Shown here one piece after another: positions 17,121 through 24,284 of a DNA stretch of 64,000 bases. The translations under genes and the position numbers were made by a program. Under the pieces are notes generated by a model. It did no database searches. It had not been told where the DNA came from and saw only the letters and a list, made by a program, of their open reading frames with translations. The stretch comes from Phytopseudomonas argentinensis (GTDB taxonomy: Bacteria > Pseudomonadota > Gammaproteobacteria > Pseudomonadales > Pseudomonadaceae). Each line of letters opens with the position of its first letter. The stretch's first letter is position 1. The DNA is taken from positions 620,001 through 684,000 of the forward strand of contig NZ_FORC01000003.1 of assembly GCF_900113905.1 (NCBI RefSeq), in the 5' to 3' direction.

Positions 17121-18071
17121 ATGAGATCGCCTGACCCAATGCCACAACTGTTGATGATTGGTGCACTGCAGCCGGCGCTTGTTGCGCGTATCGAGCAGCG
17201 CTATCGCGTGCACCGTTTCTGGGAAATCGACGACCAGTCGGCATGGCTGCGCAGCCATGCCCAGAGCATCGACGCCATCGCCACCAGCGGCGTATTCGGT
17301 GCCAGTGCCGAACTCATCGAGTCCCTGCCGAATCTCAAGGCAATCATCAGTTTTGGCGTAGGTTATGACTCGATCGCCGTCGATACCGCGAAGAAGCGCG
17401 GCATAATCGTCACCAACACGCCAGGCGTGCTCGATAACTGCGTTGCCGATACCGCAGTGGCCATCCTGCTGGCTTTGGGCCGGCGGATCAGCGAAGCGGA
17501 TCGCTTTGTGCGAGCGGGTGAGTGGCAGCATGCGCGCTTTCCACTGGCCGGCAGCATCGGCGGCAAGGTGTGCGGCATCGTCGGCATGGGCAACATCGGC
17601 CGTGCCATCGCCAAGCGCGTCGAGTCCTTCGGCATGACAGTGGCCTACCACAACCGGCGTCGCCGTGATGACGTCGACTACGCCTACCACGAAACCCTGG
17701 AGGGCCTGCTCGAAGCGGCCGACTACGCCGTGCTGGTGGTGCCCGGCGGCAGCGCGACGGACAAGCTGATTGGCGCCGAGCAGCTGCGTGCCCTAGGCCC
17801 GCAAGGCTATCTGGTGAATATCGCTCGCGGCTCGGTGGTGGATGAGCAGGCCCTTATCACGGCGCTGCAGAACGGCACTATCGCCGGCGCTGCGCTCGAC
17901 GTGTTCGCTGATGAACCCAGGGTGCCGGCCGAGCTGCTGGCGTTGGATAACGTGGTCCTCACTCCGCATATCGGCAGCGGCACCCATGAAACCCGCCAGG
18001 CGATGGCCGACCTGTTCTTTGCCAACCTCGAAAGCGTATTCAAAGAGGGTAAGGCGCTAACGGCGGTCTGA
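17121..18071 (+). CDS. D-2-hydroxyacid dehydrogenase
   Basis: 316 residues. The NAD(P)-binding motif is GMGNIGRAIA (around residues 155-165), and the catalytic Arg-Glu-His set of the family is visible in NIARGSVVDE, FADEPRVP and TPHIGSGTHET. It most resembles hydroxypyruvate/glyoxylate reductases (GhrB-like), which reduce 2-oxoacids. AGGAG precedes the ATG by seven bases. Divergent from the NRAMP-like gene and convergent with trpA, with which it shares a terminator. The exact substrate cannot be read from the sequence. Confidence 0.9.
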   Translation: MRSPDPMPQLLMIGALQPALVARIEQRYRVHRFWEIDDQSAWLRSHAQSIDAIATSGVFGASAELIESLPNLKAIISFGVGYDSIAVDTAKKRGIIVTNTPGVLDNCVADTAVAILLALGRRISEADRFVRAGEWQHARFPLAGSIGGKVCGIVGMGNIGRAIAKRVESFGMTVAYHNRRRRDDVDYAYHETLEGLLEAADYAVLVVPGGSATDKLIGAEQLRALGPQGYLVNIARGSVVDEQALITALQNGTIAGAALDVFADEPRVPAELLALDNVVLTPHIGSGTHETRQAMADLFFANLESVFKEGKALTAV

Positions 18072-18080
18072 AGCAGCTAC

Positions 18081-18119
18081 AAAAAAACCGCTGCCCCGGA
18101 CCGGGGTAGCGGTTTTTTC
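18081..18119. terminator. Bidirectional rho-independent terminator
   Basis: Stem CCGCTGCCCC / GGGGTAGCGG around GGACC, flanked by seven A on the left and six T on the right, so it can terminate both the dehydrogenase gene (plus) and trpBA (minus). Confidence 0.9.
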
Positions 18120-18131
18120 ATGGTGCGTCGC

Positions 18132-18941
18132 TTAGCGGCGCGCGCTGCGCACGCCTTCGGCCAATTGGCTACACAGTTCGAGTACGCCGTCGACCGCCTG
18201 CCCGTCGTTGTCGGCCTTGGCGATCTGATCGATCAGCGCCGAGCCAACCACCACGCCGTCGGCCAGGCGGGCGATGGTCGCCGCATGTTCCGGGGTGCGG
18301 ATGCCGAAGCCGATACTGATCGGCAGGTCGGTGTGGCGGCGCAGGCGGGTGACCGCTTCCTGCACGTGTTCCACGGTCGCCGAGCCAGCGCCGGTAACAC
18401 CCGCCACCGACACGTAGTAGACGAAGCCCGAGCTGCCGGCGAGCACGGTCGGCAGGCGCTTGTCGTCGGTGGTCGGGGTGGTCAGGCGGATGAAATCGAT
18501 ACCCGCAGCCTGGGCCGGGTCGCACAGGTCGCGGTTATGTTCCGGCGGCAGGTCGACCACGATCAGGCCGTCGACGCCGGCCTCCTGGGCATCGGCGATG
18601 AAGCGCTCGACGCCGTACTTGTGGATCGGGTTGAAGTAGCCCATCAGCACCAGCGGCGTGGCGCTGTCGTCCTGGCGGAATTCACGGACCATCTGCAGCG
18701 TCTTGGCCAGGTTCTGCTTGGCGGCCAGGGCGCGGATGTTGGCCAGCTGGATCGCCGGGCCATCGGCCATCGGGTCGGTGAACGGCATGCCCAGCTCGAT
18801 CACGTCGGCACCGGCCTTCGGCAGGCCCTTGAGGATCTTCAGCGAGGCGTCGTAGTTCGGGTCGCCAGCGGTGACGAAGGTCACCAGGGCGGCGCGGTTC
18901 TGTTCTTTCAGCTCGGCGAAGCGCGTCTGCAGGCGGCTCAT
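18132..18941 (-). CDS. trpA: Tryptophan synthase alpha subunit
   Basis: Cleaves indole-3-glycerol phosphate to indole and glyceraldehyde 3-phosphate; indole is channelled to TrpB in the alpha2-beta2 complex. 269 residues, full length. The catalytic residues are in place: Glu49 in VIELGMPF and Asp60 in PMADGP. The phosphate-binding part is seen in GFGIRTPEHA and GSALID. The ATG overlaps the trpB stop by four bases (ATGA), so the two are translationally coupled and made in equal amounts. Confidence 0.98.
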   Translation of the reverse strand: MSRLQTRFAELKEQNRAALVTFVTAGDPNYDASLKILKGLPKAGADVIELGMPFTDPMADGPAIQLANIRALAAKQNLAKTLQMVREFRQDDSATPLVLMGYFNPIHKYGVERFIADAQEAGVDGLIVVDLPPEHNRDLCDPAQAAGIDFIRLTTPTTDDKRLPTVLAGSSGFVYYVSVAGVTGAGSATVEHVQEAVTRLRRHTDLPISIGFGIRTPEHAATIARLADGVVVGSALIDQIAKADNDGQAVDGVLELCSQLAEGVRSARR

Positions 18942-20149
18942 ATGTGTTCTTCCTGTTCGTCGAAGTGGTGCATGACGGTCTGCATGTCCTTGTCGCCGCG
19001 GCCCGAAAGGTTGACCACCATCAGGTGATCCTTGGGCAGGGTTGGCGCGCGCTTGAAGACTTCAGCCAGGGCATGGGACGACTCCAGCGCCGGGATGATG
19101 CCCTCCAGGCGGCAGCACTGATGGAAGGCGGCGAGCGCTTCCTGGTCGGTGATCGAGGTGTACTCGACGCGACCGATATCGAACAACCAGGCGTGCTCCG
19201 GGCCGATGCCGGGGTAGTCGAGGCCGGCGGAAATCGAATGGGCGTCGATGATCTGGCCATCGTCGTCCTGCAGCAGGAAGGTGCGGTTGCCGTGCAGCAC
19301 GCCCGGCACGCCGCCGTTCAGGCTGGCGGCATGCTTGCCGGTGGCGACGCCGTGGCCGGCGGCTTCGACACCGATGATCTGCACCGACTGGTCGTCGAGG
19401 AACGGATGAAACAGGCCCATGGCGTTGGAGCCGCCACCGATGCAGGCGACCAGGCTGTCGGGCAGGCGGCCTTCCTGGGCTTGCAGCTGGTCACGGGTTT
19501 CCTTGCCGATCACCGCCTGGAAGTCGCGCACCATCGCCGGATAAGGGTGTGGGCCGGCCACGGTGCCGATGATGTAGAAGGTGCTGTCGACGTTGGTCAC
19601 CCAGTCACGCAGGGCTTCGTTCATCGCATCCTTGAGGGTGCCGGTGCCGGCGGTGACCGGAATCACTTCGGCGCCGAGCAGCTTCATGCGAAAGACGTTG
19701 GCCTGCTGGCGCTCGATGTCGGTGGTGCCCATGTAGATCACGCACTGCATGCCAAAGCGGGCGGCCACGGTGGCGGTGGCCACGCCATGCATGCCGGCGC
19801 CGGTCTCGGCGATGATGCGCTGCTTGCCCATGCGCCGGGCCAGCAGGATCTGGCCGATGCAGTTGTTGATCTTGTGCGCGCCGGTGTGATTGAGCTCCTC
19901 GCGCTTGAGGTAGATCTTCGCGCCGCCGCAGAACTCGGTCAGGCGCTCGGCAAAATACAGCGGGCTCGGGCGGCCGACGTAGTCACGCTGGAAGTAGGCC
20001 AGTTCCTTGGCGAATTCGGGATCGGCCTTGGCCTTCTCGTACTCGGCGGCCAACTCGTGGATCAGCGGCATCAGCGTCTCGGCGACGTACTGGCCGCCGA
20101 AGCTGCCGAACAAGCCGGTGGCATCTGGACCGTTGCGTAATGAAGTCAT
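18938..20149 (-). CDS. trpB: Tryptophan synthase beta subunit
   Basis: PLP enzyme joining indole and serine to give tryptophan. 403 residues from ATG 20149, which has AGGAG six bases before it; the frame is open to 20194 but that start lacks a ribosome site and would not match the family length. The PLP lysine is Lys93 in HTGAHKINN, and the phosphate-binding loop is GGGSNAMG. First gene of the trpBA operon; in Pseudomonas this operon is activated by TrpI with indoleglycerol phosphate, and trpI is present 0.9 kb upstream on the other strand. Confidence 0.98.
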   Translation of the reverse strand: MTSLRNGPDATGLFGSFGGQYVAETLMPLIHELAAEYEKAKADPEFAKELAYFQRDYVGRPSPLYFAERLTEFCGGAKIYLKREELNHTGAHKINNCIGQILLARRMGKQRIIAETGAGMHGVATATVAARFGMQCVIYMGTTDIERQQANVFRMKLLGAEVIPVTAGTGTLKDAMNEALRDWVTNVDSTFYIIGTVAGPHPYPAMVRDFQAVIGKETRDQLQAQEGRLPDSLVACIGGGSNAMGLFHPFLDDQSVQIIGVEAAGHGVATGKHAASLNGGVPGVLHGNRTFLLQDDDGQIIDAHSISAGLDYPGIGPEHAWLFDIGRVEYTSITDQEALAAFHQCCRLEGIIPALESSHALAEVFKRAPTLPKDHLMVVNLSGRGDKDMQTVMHHFDEQEEHI

Positions 20150-20268
20150 GGAGATCTCCTGTGAATTCGCAGCCGCGAGCGGCCTGCTTGCCAAGGGACG
20201 TTGGCGTCAATGGTGGCCAGACTAACGCTGTAGCCTCAGACGGAAAAGCGATTAGTTTTAACGAATAA

Positions 20269-20283
20269 GTGAGAAAAAATCAC
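20269..20283. promoter_or_regulatory. Candidate TrpI (LysR) binding site upstream of trpB
   Basis: GTGAGAAAAAATCAC is a short dyad containing the LysR T-N11-A pattern (T20270, A20282), about 120 bp upstream of the trpB start in the 272-bp gap between trpB and the DUF3592 gene. The neighbouring AT-rich sequence (TTAGTTTTAACGAATAAG) could hold the promoter. Assignment to TrpI is inferred from position. Confidence 0.4.
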
Positions 20284-20421
20284 ATATGATCGGCTTTCCA
20301 TAGCGCGGTCAAGTGTGCGAAACATCGCAACTATGAAAGCTTTAAAGACCACCCATTGGCGTCCTCGGCGTGGTGGTCGATAATCGTCTGGCTATGAATT
20401 TTATGCACAGGTAAGGGCGCC

Positions 20422-21090
20422 ATGAAGACAGGCTGGTTGTGGATTTTTCCGGGGATCGGCGCGCTGTTGCTGGCGTTTGCCATCGGCATTCAGGTGTCGC
20501 GTCTTGGTGGCGAGGCGCAGATGACGCGTACCGAGGGCTCCATCGTGGACCTCGAGGATGGCTGCCCGACGGTGTCGTTCACTACCCTCGACGGTACTCT
20601 GGGCGAGCACCACAGCACCACCTGCAGCACACCACCATCGTTCGACATTGGTGAGCGTGTGGCGGTGTACTACGACCCGCAGGACCCTGAGAGGGCGCGG
20701 ATCGACAGCTTCGAACAGAACTGGATAGGCAGCCTGATCGTCGGCGGTATCGGCAGCGTATTCCTGGCCATCGGCCTGCTTTTCGTGCTGCCACCGCTGT
20801 TCGCCAGGCGCCGTGCCAGCGAGCTGCTGGCCACCGGCACCGCGGTGCAGGCCGAAGTGGTCGACGTCGAGCTCAATGGTTCGCTGAGCATCAATGGGCG
20901 CAACCCGTACCGCATCGTCGCCCAGTGGCTCAACCCGCAAACCAACAAGTTGCACGTGTTTCGCAGTGACAACCTGTGGTTCGATCCGGGCCCCTACTTC
21001 ACCGAGTCGTTGGTCACGGTGGTGATCGATCCGGTCAATCCCAAGCGCTACAGCATGGACACGCGCTTTTTGCCCGAGTTGGCCGACTGA
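20422..21090 (+). CDS. DUF3592 domain membrane protein
   Basis: 222 residues with hydrophobic segments at about 6-24 and 98-122. Between them is an extracytoplasmic-looking domain with CPTVSF and STTCSTPPSFDIGERVAVYYDPQDPERARID; the phrase VxVYYDPxxPxxARID is the hallmark of DUF3592. A cytoplasmic or second beta-rich domain follows (INGRNPYRIVAQWLNPQTNKLHVFRSDNLWFDPG). Function unknown in the family. It sits between the trpBA promoter region and trpI, one base before the trpI start, so it must be co-transcribed with trpI. Confidence 0.85.
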   Translation: MKTGWLWIFPGIGALLLAFAIGIQVSRLGGEAQMTRTEGSIVDLEDGCPTVSFTTLDGTLGEHHSTTCSTPPSFDIGERVAVYYDPQDPERARIDSFEQNWIGSLIVGGIGSVFLAIGLLFVLPPLFARRRASELLATGTAVQAEVVDVELNGSLSINGRNPYRIVAQWLNPQTNKLHVFRSDNLWFDPGPYFTESLVTVVIDPVNPKRYSMDTRFLPELAD

Positions 21091-21091
21091 C

Positions 21092-21985
21092 GTGGCCCAG
21101 GATCTGCCCTCGCTCAATGCCCTGCATGCCTTCGAGGCCGCCGCGCGGCTGGGCAGCGTCAGCCGTGCCGCGCTTGAGCTGCACGTGACCCACGGTGCGG
21201 TCAGCCGGCAGATTCGCACCCTGGAAGAGCAGCTTGGTGTGGCGCTGTTCATCAAGGACGGGCGCGGCCTGAAGCTGACCGAAGCGGGCATACGCCTGCG
21301 TGATGTCAGCGGCGAGACTTTCACCCGGTTGCGCCAGGTGTGTGGCGAGCTGCGCCAGCGCGAGGTCGATACACCTTTCGTGCTCGGCTGCCCGGGCAGC
21401 CTGCTGGCGCGCTGGTTCATCCCTCGGCTGGACCGCCTCAACAGCGCGCTACCGGACTTGCGTTTGCAGCTGTCCACCAGCCAGGGCGAGCTGGACCCGC
21501 GCAGCCCCCAGGTGGATGCCACCCTGCTGTATGCCGAGCCGCCGTGGCCGGCGGACATGCACGTATTCGAGCTGGCGCGCGAATCCATCGGGCCGGTGAT
21601 CAGCCCGCGCCACCCTCGATTCTCTACGCTGAGCGAGGCCGCTCCCGAGGCGTTGCTGCAGGAGGCGCTGCTGCACACCACCTCGCGCCCCCAGGCCTGG
21701 CCCCAATGGCTGGCGGCGATGAATCTGCAGCCTACGGACATGCGTCTGGGGCAGGGCTTCGAGCATCTGTATTACCTGCTCGAGGCCGCGTCGGCGGGCC
21801 TTGGCGTGGCCATCGCACCGTTGCAGCTGGTGGCCGACGATCTTGCAGCAGGGCGGCTGGTCGCGCCCTGGGGCTTCGTGCAGACCGAGGCGCAGTTGTC
21901 GCTCTGGGTGCCGGAACGGCGCAGCGGTCAGCGTGCCGAGAGGCTTGCCGATTGGTTGAGAACAGCGTTGCAAACCGCGAGTTGA
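21092..21985 (+). CDS. trpI: LysR-type activator of tryptophan synthase
   Basis: 297 residues. The helix-turn-helix is LGSVSRAALELHVTHGAVSRQIRTLEEQLG, and the segments LPSLNALHAFEAAARL, GCPGSLLARWFIPRLDRLNSALPDLRLQLSTS and YAEPPWPADMHVFELA agree closely with what I recall of P. aeruginosa TrpI. TrpI binds indoleglycerol phosphate and activates trpBA. Start is GTG at 21092, one base after the DUF3592 stop and with no clear ribosome site, implying translational coupling. The usual Pseudomonas arrangement is trpI directly divergent from trpB; here 0.7 kb intervene. Confidence 0.88.
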   Translation: MAQDLPSLNALHAFEAAARLGSVSRAALELHVTHGAVSRQIRTLEEQLGVALFIKDGRGLKLTEAGIRLRDVSGETFTRLRQVCGELRQREVDTPFVLGCPGSLLARWFIPRLDRLNSALPDLRLQLSTSQGELDPRSPQVDATLLYAEPPWPADMHVFELARESIGPVISPRHPRFSTLSEAAPEALLQEALLHTTSRPQAWPQWLAAMNLQPTDMRLGQGFEHLYYLLEAASAGLGVAIAPLQLVADDLAAGRLVAPWGFVQTEAQLSLWVPERRSGQRAERLADWLRTALQTAS

Positions 21986-22081
21986 GTCGCCTGCAGCGCA
22001 GAACCTTGTTTCTCGGGCATCGGTCATAGCAGCGGCCCCCACATATCTTCCGGGCCATCACTGACAGAGAGGGATGTGCCC

Positions 22082-22576
22082 ATGAACAAGACGCTGATTG
22101 CAGGTTTTCTGCTGGCCGGCACCGCTACGCTGGCTCGAGCCGAGCCGCTGAATATCGAGGGGATTGGCCTGTCGCGCGACGTTTCCTGCAAAGGCCAGGA
22201 CGTGAACATCAGCGGCAACGCCAACATGATTCACCTCAAGGGCGACTGTGGTGCGGTGGAGGTTGCCGGCTCGGAACACAAGGTGACGCTGGACACGGCC
22301 AAGTCGCTTAGCGTGTCAGGTGCCGAGCATGAAGTGGTGGCCAAGCGCGTCAATGCCCTGAGCGTCGACACCACGGATAATCAGGTGCGGGCCACGGTTG
22401 CGGGCGGCGAGCAGCCAGCGCTGGTCGAAGTGACGGGCGCTGATCAGGTGTTGGACCTGCAGTTCGAGGGGCCGGTGAAGCTGGATGTCAGCGGCACCGA
22501 GCAGCAGGTGCGCTGGCGCGGCGAGGAGCCGGAGGTACAGATGAGCGGCATCGACAACGAGGTCGAGCGCCAATAG
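22082..22576 (+). CDS. DUF3060 domain exported protein
   Basis: 164 residues with a signal peptide ending ARA (about residue 20). The mature part is a series of short repeats with the pattern hydrophobic-x-G-xx-N/H-x-V (VNISGNANMIHL, VEVAGSEHKVTL, LSVSGAEHEVVA, LDVSGTEQQVRW, VQMSGIDNEVER), which should build a small parallel beta-solenoid, as in DUF3060 proteins. No enzymatic motif. It has a single pair of cysteines (SCKG, DCGA). Transcribed alone after trpI and convergent with gloA. Function unknown. Confidence 0.82.
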   Translation: MNKTLIAGFLLAGTATLARAEPLNIEGIGLSRDVSCKGQDVNISGNANMIHLKGDCGAVEVAGSEHKVTLDTAKSLSVSGAEHEVVAKRVNALSVDTTDNQVRATVAGGEQPALVEVTGADQVLDLQFEGPVKLDVSGTEQQVRWRGEEPEVQMSGIDNEVERQ

Positions 22577-22607
22577 CAACGGGCGCCCCAAGTGGGGCGC
22601 CACGTTG
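22577..22607. terminator. Shared hairpin between convergent genes
   Basis: CAACGGGCGCCCC pairs with GGGGCGCCACGTTG (one bulged A) around AAGT. It begins directly after the DUF3060 stop and ends just before the gloA stop. No T-run on either strand, so it may act as a 3' protective hairpin more than as an intrinsic terminator. Confidence 0.6.
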
Positions 22608-22608
22608 A

Positions 22609-23136
22609 TCAGTTCACGTCGGTGAACTGGATGATTTCCACCCAGTAGCCGTCCGGATCCTTGATAAAGGCGATGTTGCGCATGCGCCCGTCGGTCAGGC
22701 GCTTCTGGAAGTCCACGCCGAGCTCTTCGAAACGCTGGCAGGCGGCCTGGATGTCCGGCACCGCCACGCACAGGTGGCCGAAGCCGCGTGGGTCGCTGTT
22801 GCCGCTGTGGTAGGAAAACTCGGGATCCTTCTCGGTGCCGTAGTTATAGGTCAGCTCCAGCACGCCAGGAATGGATTTGCGCCACTGATGGCGGGCTTTC
22901 GGGTCGCTCGGGATCTGCGACTTGTCGGCAATCAGCGCGAGGAAATACAGGCTGAATTCGGCGTCGGGGAAGTCACTCTTCTCGAGCAGGGTGAAGCCCA
23001 GTACGCGGGTGTAGAAGTCCAGCGACTTCTCGAGATCCTTCACGCGGATCATGGTGTGGTTGTAGACGAAGTCCGCCGTGGCGACGTCAGGCTTGCCGGT
23101 CACGCCGGGCAGGGTATTGAGTTCATCGAGGGTCAT
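22609..23136 (-). CDS. gloA: Lactoylglutathione lyase (glyoxalase I)
   Basis: Isomerises the methylglyoxal-glutathione hemithioacetal to S-lactoylglutathione. 175 residues, the length of the longer, eukaryote-like glyoxalase I that Pseudomonas carries along with short forms. Metal ligands are expected at His27 (YNHTMIRVKD), Glu in VLELTYNYG, His in GFGHLCVAV and Glu in YWVEIIQ. The segment FNxFLxxxDKSQIPSDPKARHQW is the insert characteristic of the long class, which usually prefers zinc. Transcribed alone. Confidence 0.93.
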   Translation of the reverse strand: MTLDELNTLPGVTGKPDVATADFVYNHTMIRVKDLEKSLDFYTRVLGFTLLEKSDFPDAEFSLYFLALIADKSQIPSDPKARHQWRKSIPGVLELTYNYGTEKDPEFSYHSGNSDPRGFGHLCVAVPDIQAACQRFEELGVDFQKRLTDGRMRNIAFIKDPDGYWVEIIQFTDVN

Positions 23137-23248
23137 GGGCGTCTCCAGCAGGTGAGTGGACGATTCGAAAAGGTCATGAGGTCAGTAGATGGCCTCGTGA
23201 GATGGGTTTTTCAAGGTCGGTGGCTGAAGCAACTGTTCGACATAACCC

Positions 23249-23314
23249 TGTGGGAGCGGGCAGGGACGCCTGGTCCATGCCCGCGATTTTTCGCGCGCAT
23301 GGCGCGCTCCCACA
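23249..23314. repeat. REP-like palindromic element, copy 2
   Basis: Begins TGTGGGAGCGGGC and ends GGCGCGCTCCCACA, with GGGACGCCTGGTCC and GCCCGCGA in the middle. It shares these words with the elements at 7654-7716 and 52718-52804. It lies between gloA and the phosphoesterase gene. Confidence 0.75.
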
Positions 23315-23340
23315 AGAGCGATGCTTGCTTGCGCCTTGCA

Positions 23341-23799
23341 TCAGACCTCCAGCGTAATCAGTTCAGCCCGCACGCTGCCGCCATCGATATGCAGCAGGGC
23401 CACGCCGATCGGCAGCTTGAAGCGCCGCGGGCCGGCGCTGCTTGGGTTGAGATAGAGCACGCCATCGCGCTCTTCATGCAGCGGTTTGTGCGAATGCCCG
23501 GCGATCACCACGTCGATGCCTGCAGCCTTGGGGTCGATATCCAATTGCTTGAGATCGTGCAGCACGTACAGGCTGACCGCGCCGAAGCGCAGGGTCAGGC
23601 GCTCGGGGATGGCATCGGCCCAGGCGTCGCCATCATTGTTGCCGCGCACCACCGACAGTGGTGCGATGCGTTCGAGCTCGGCGAGGATCTGCGGCCCGCC
23701 GATATCGCCGGCGTGGATCAGCTGGTCGACGCCCTGCAGCGCCGCCAGTGCCTGGGGTCGCAACAGGCCGTGGGTGTCGGCGATGATGCCAATCTTCAT
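23341..23799 (-). CDS. YfcE/MJ0936-type metallophosphoesterase
   Basis: 152 residues. The calcineurin-like motifs appear in order: DTHG (Asp8, His10), GDIGGP (Asp41 region), GNNDGD, and GHSHKP near the C-terminus, giving a two-metal site. The size and motif spacing match small YfcE-like phosphodiesterases, which cleave model diesters; the natural substrate is mostly unknown. No signal peptide. It is upstream of gloA and separated from it by a REP element. Confidence 0.88.
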   Translation of the reverse strand: MKIGIIADTHGLLRPQALAALQGVDQLIHAGDIGGPQILAELERIAPLSVVRGNNDGDAWADAIPERLTLRFGAVSLYVLHDLKQLDIDPKAAGIDVVIAGHSHKPLHEERDGVLYLNPSSAGPRRFKLPIGVALLHIDGGSVRAELITLEV

Positions 23800-23862
23800 G
23801 ATGCGCTCCTATGCAGGGATATGAGCGCTGCGTATGTAAAACGTTCTGCTTGGGAAAACGCT

Positions 23863-24201
23863 CTACGGTAATGTCGCCCGGATAACAAGGCTGGTTTTGC
23901 CGGTGTCGATTGCGCGCTGGCATTGGTCCAGCGCATCCGTCATCTGCTGGAGAGTTGGGCCAAGATCGATACCTAGCTCACTCAGTGCGCTGAGCTCGTC
24001 AAAGCCCTCCAAGACATCTCTCAGTTCCGCGCTGATCGGGCATGTTGTCAGCGCGCACTTAAATACCGGACGACCAAGAGACCAGACTCCTGTTTCCGAT
24101 GTTAGGGCACCACTTTTGATACCTTCGAGAATGCCTCTAGCTAGGGATGCTATGTAGAACTCGCTGGCGTTCTCTTCGAATTCCAACCTCAAGGTTTGCA
24201 T
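23863..24201 (-). CDS. Hypothetical protein in a low-G+C patch
   Basis: 112 residues from ATG 24201 (MQTLRLEFEENASEFYIASL); the frame is open further upstream but that part runs into the ilvD terminator and has high-G+C shadow composition. Largely helical and acidic, with no membrane segment and two cysteines (KCALTTCPIS). I do not recognise the family. Base composition is near 50% G+C, clearly below the neighbours, and rare-type codons (AGA, CTA, ATA) are used, suggesting recent acquisition. The gene stands alone between ilvD and the phosphoesterase gene. Size and acidity would fit an orphan immunity-type protein, but no toxin is adjacent. Confidence 0.6.
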   Translation of the reverse strand: MQTLRLEFEENASEFYIASLARGILEGIKSGALTSETGVWSLGRPVFKCALTTCPISAELRDVLEGFDELSALSELGIDLGPTLQQMTDALDQCQRAIDTGKTSLVIRATLP

Positions 24202-24237
24202 TAGTTGGGCAGGCCTTTTAAGTAGGGATGTATATGA

Positions 24238-24266
24238 AAAAGCCCGGCATAGAGCCGGGCTTCTTT
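24238..24266 (-). terminator. Rho-independent terminator of ilvD
   Basis: On the minus strand AAGCCCGGC, loop TCTA-T, GCCGGGCTT is followed by TTTTT. It starts about 20 bp after the ilvD stop. Confidence 0.88.
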
Positions 24267-24284
24267 GTGTTGCTGGGCTGAAAA

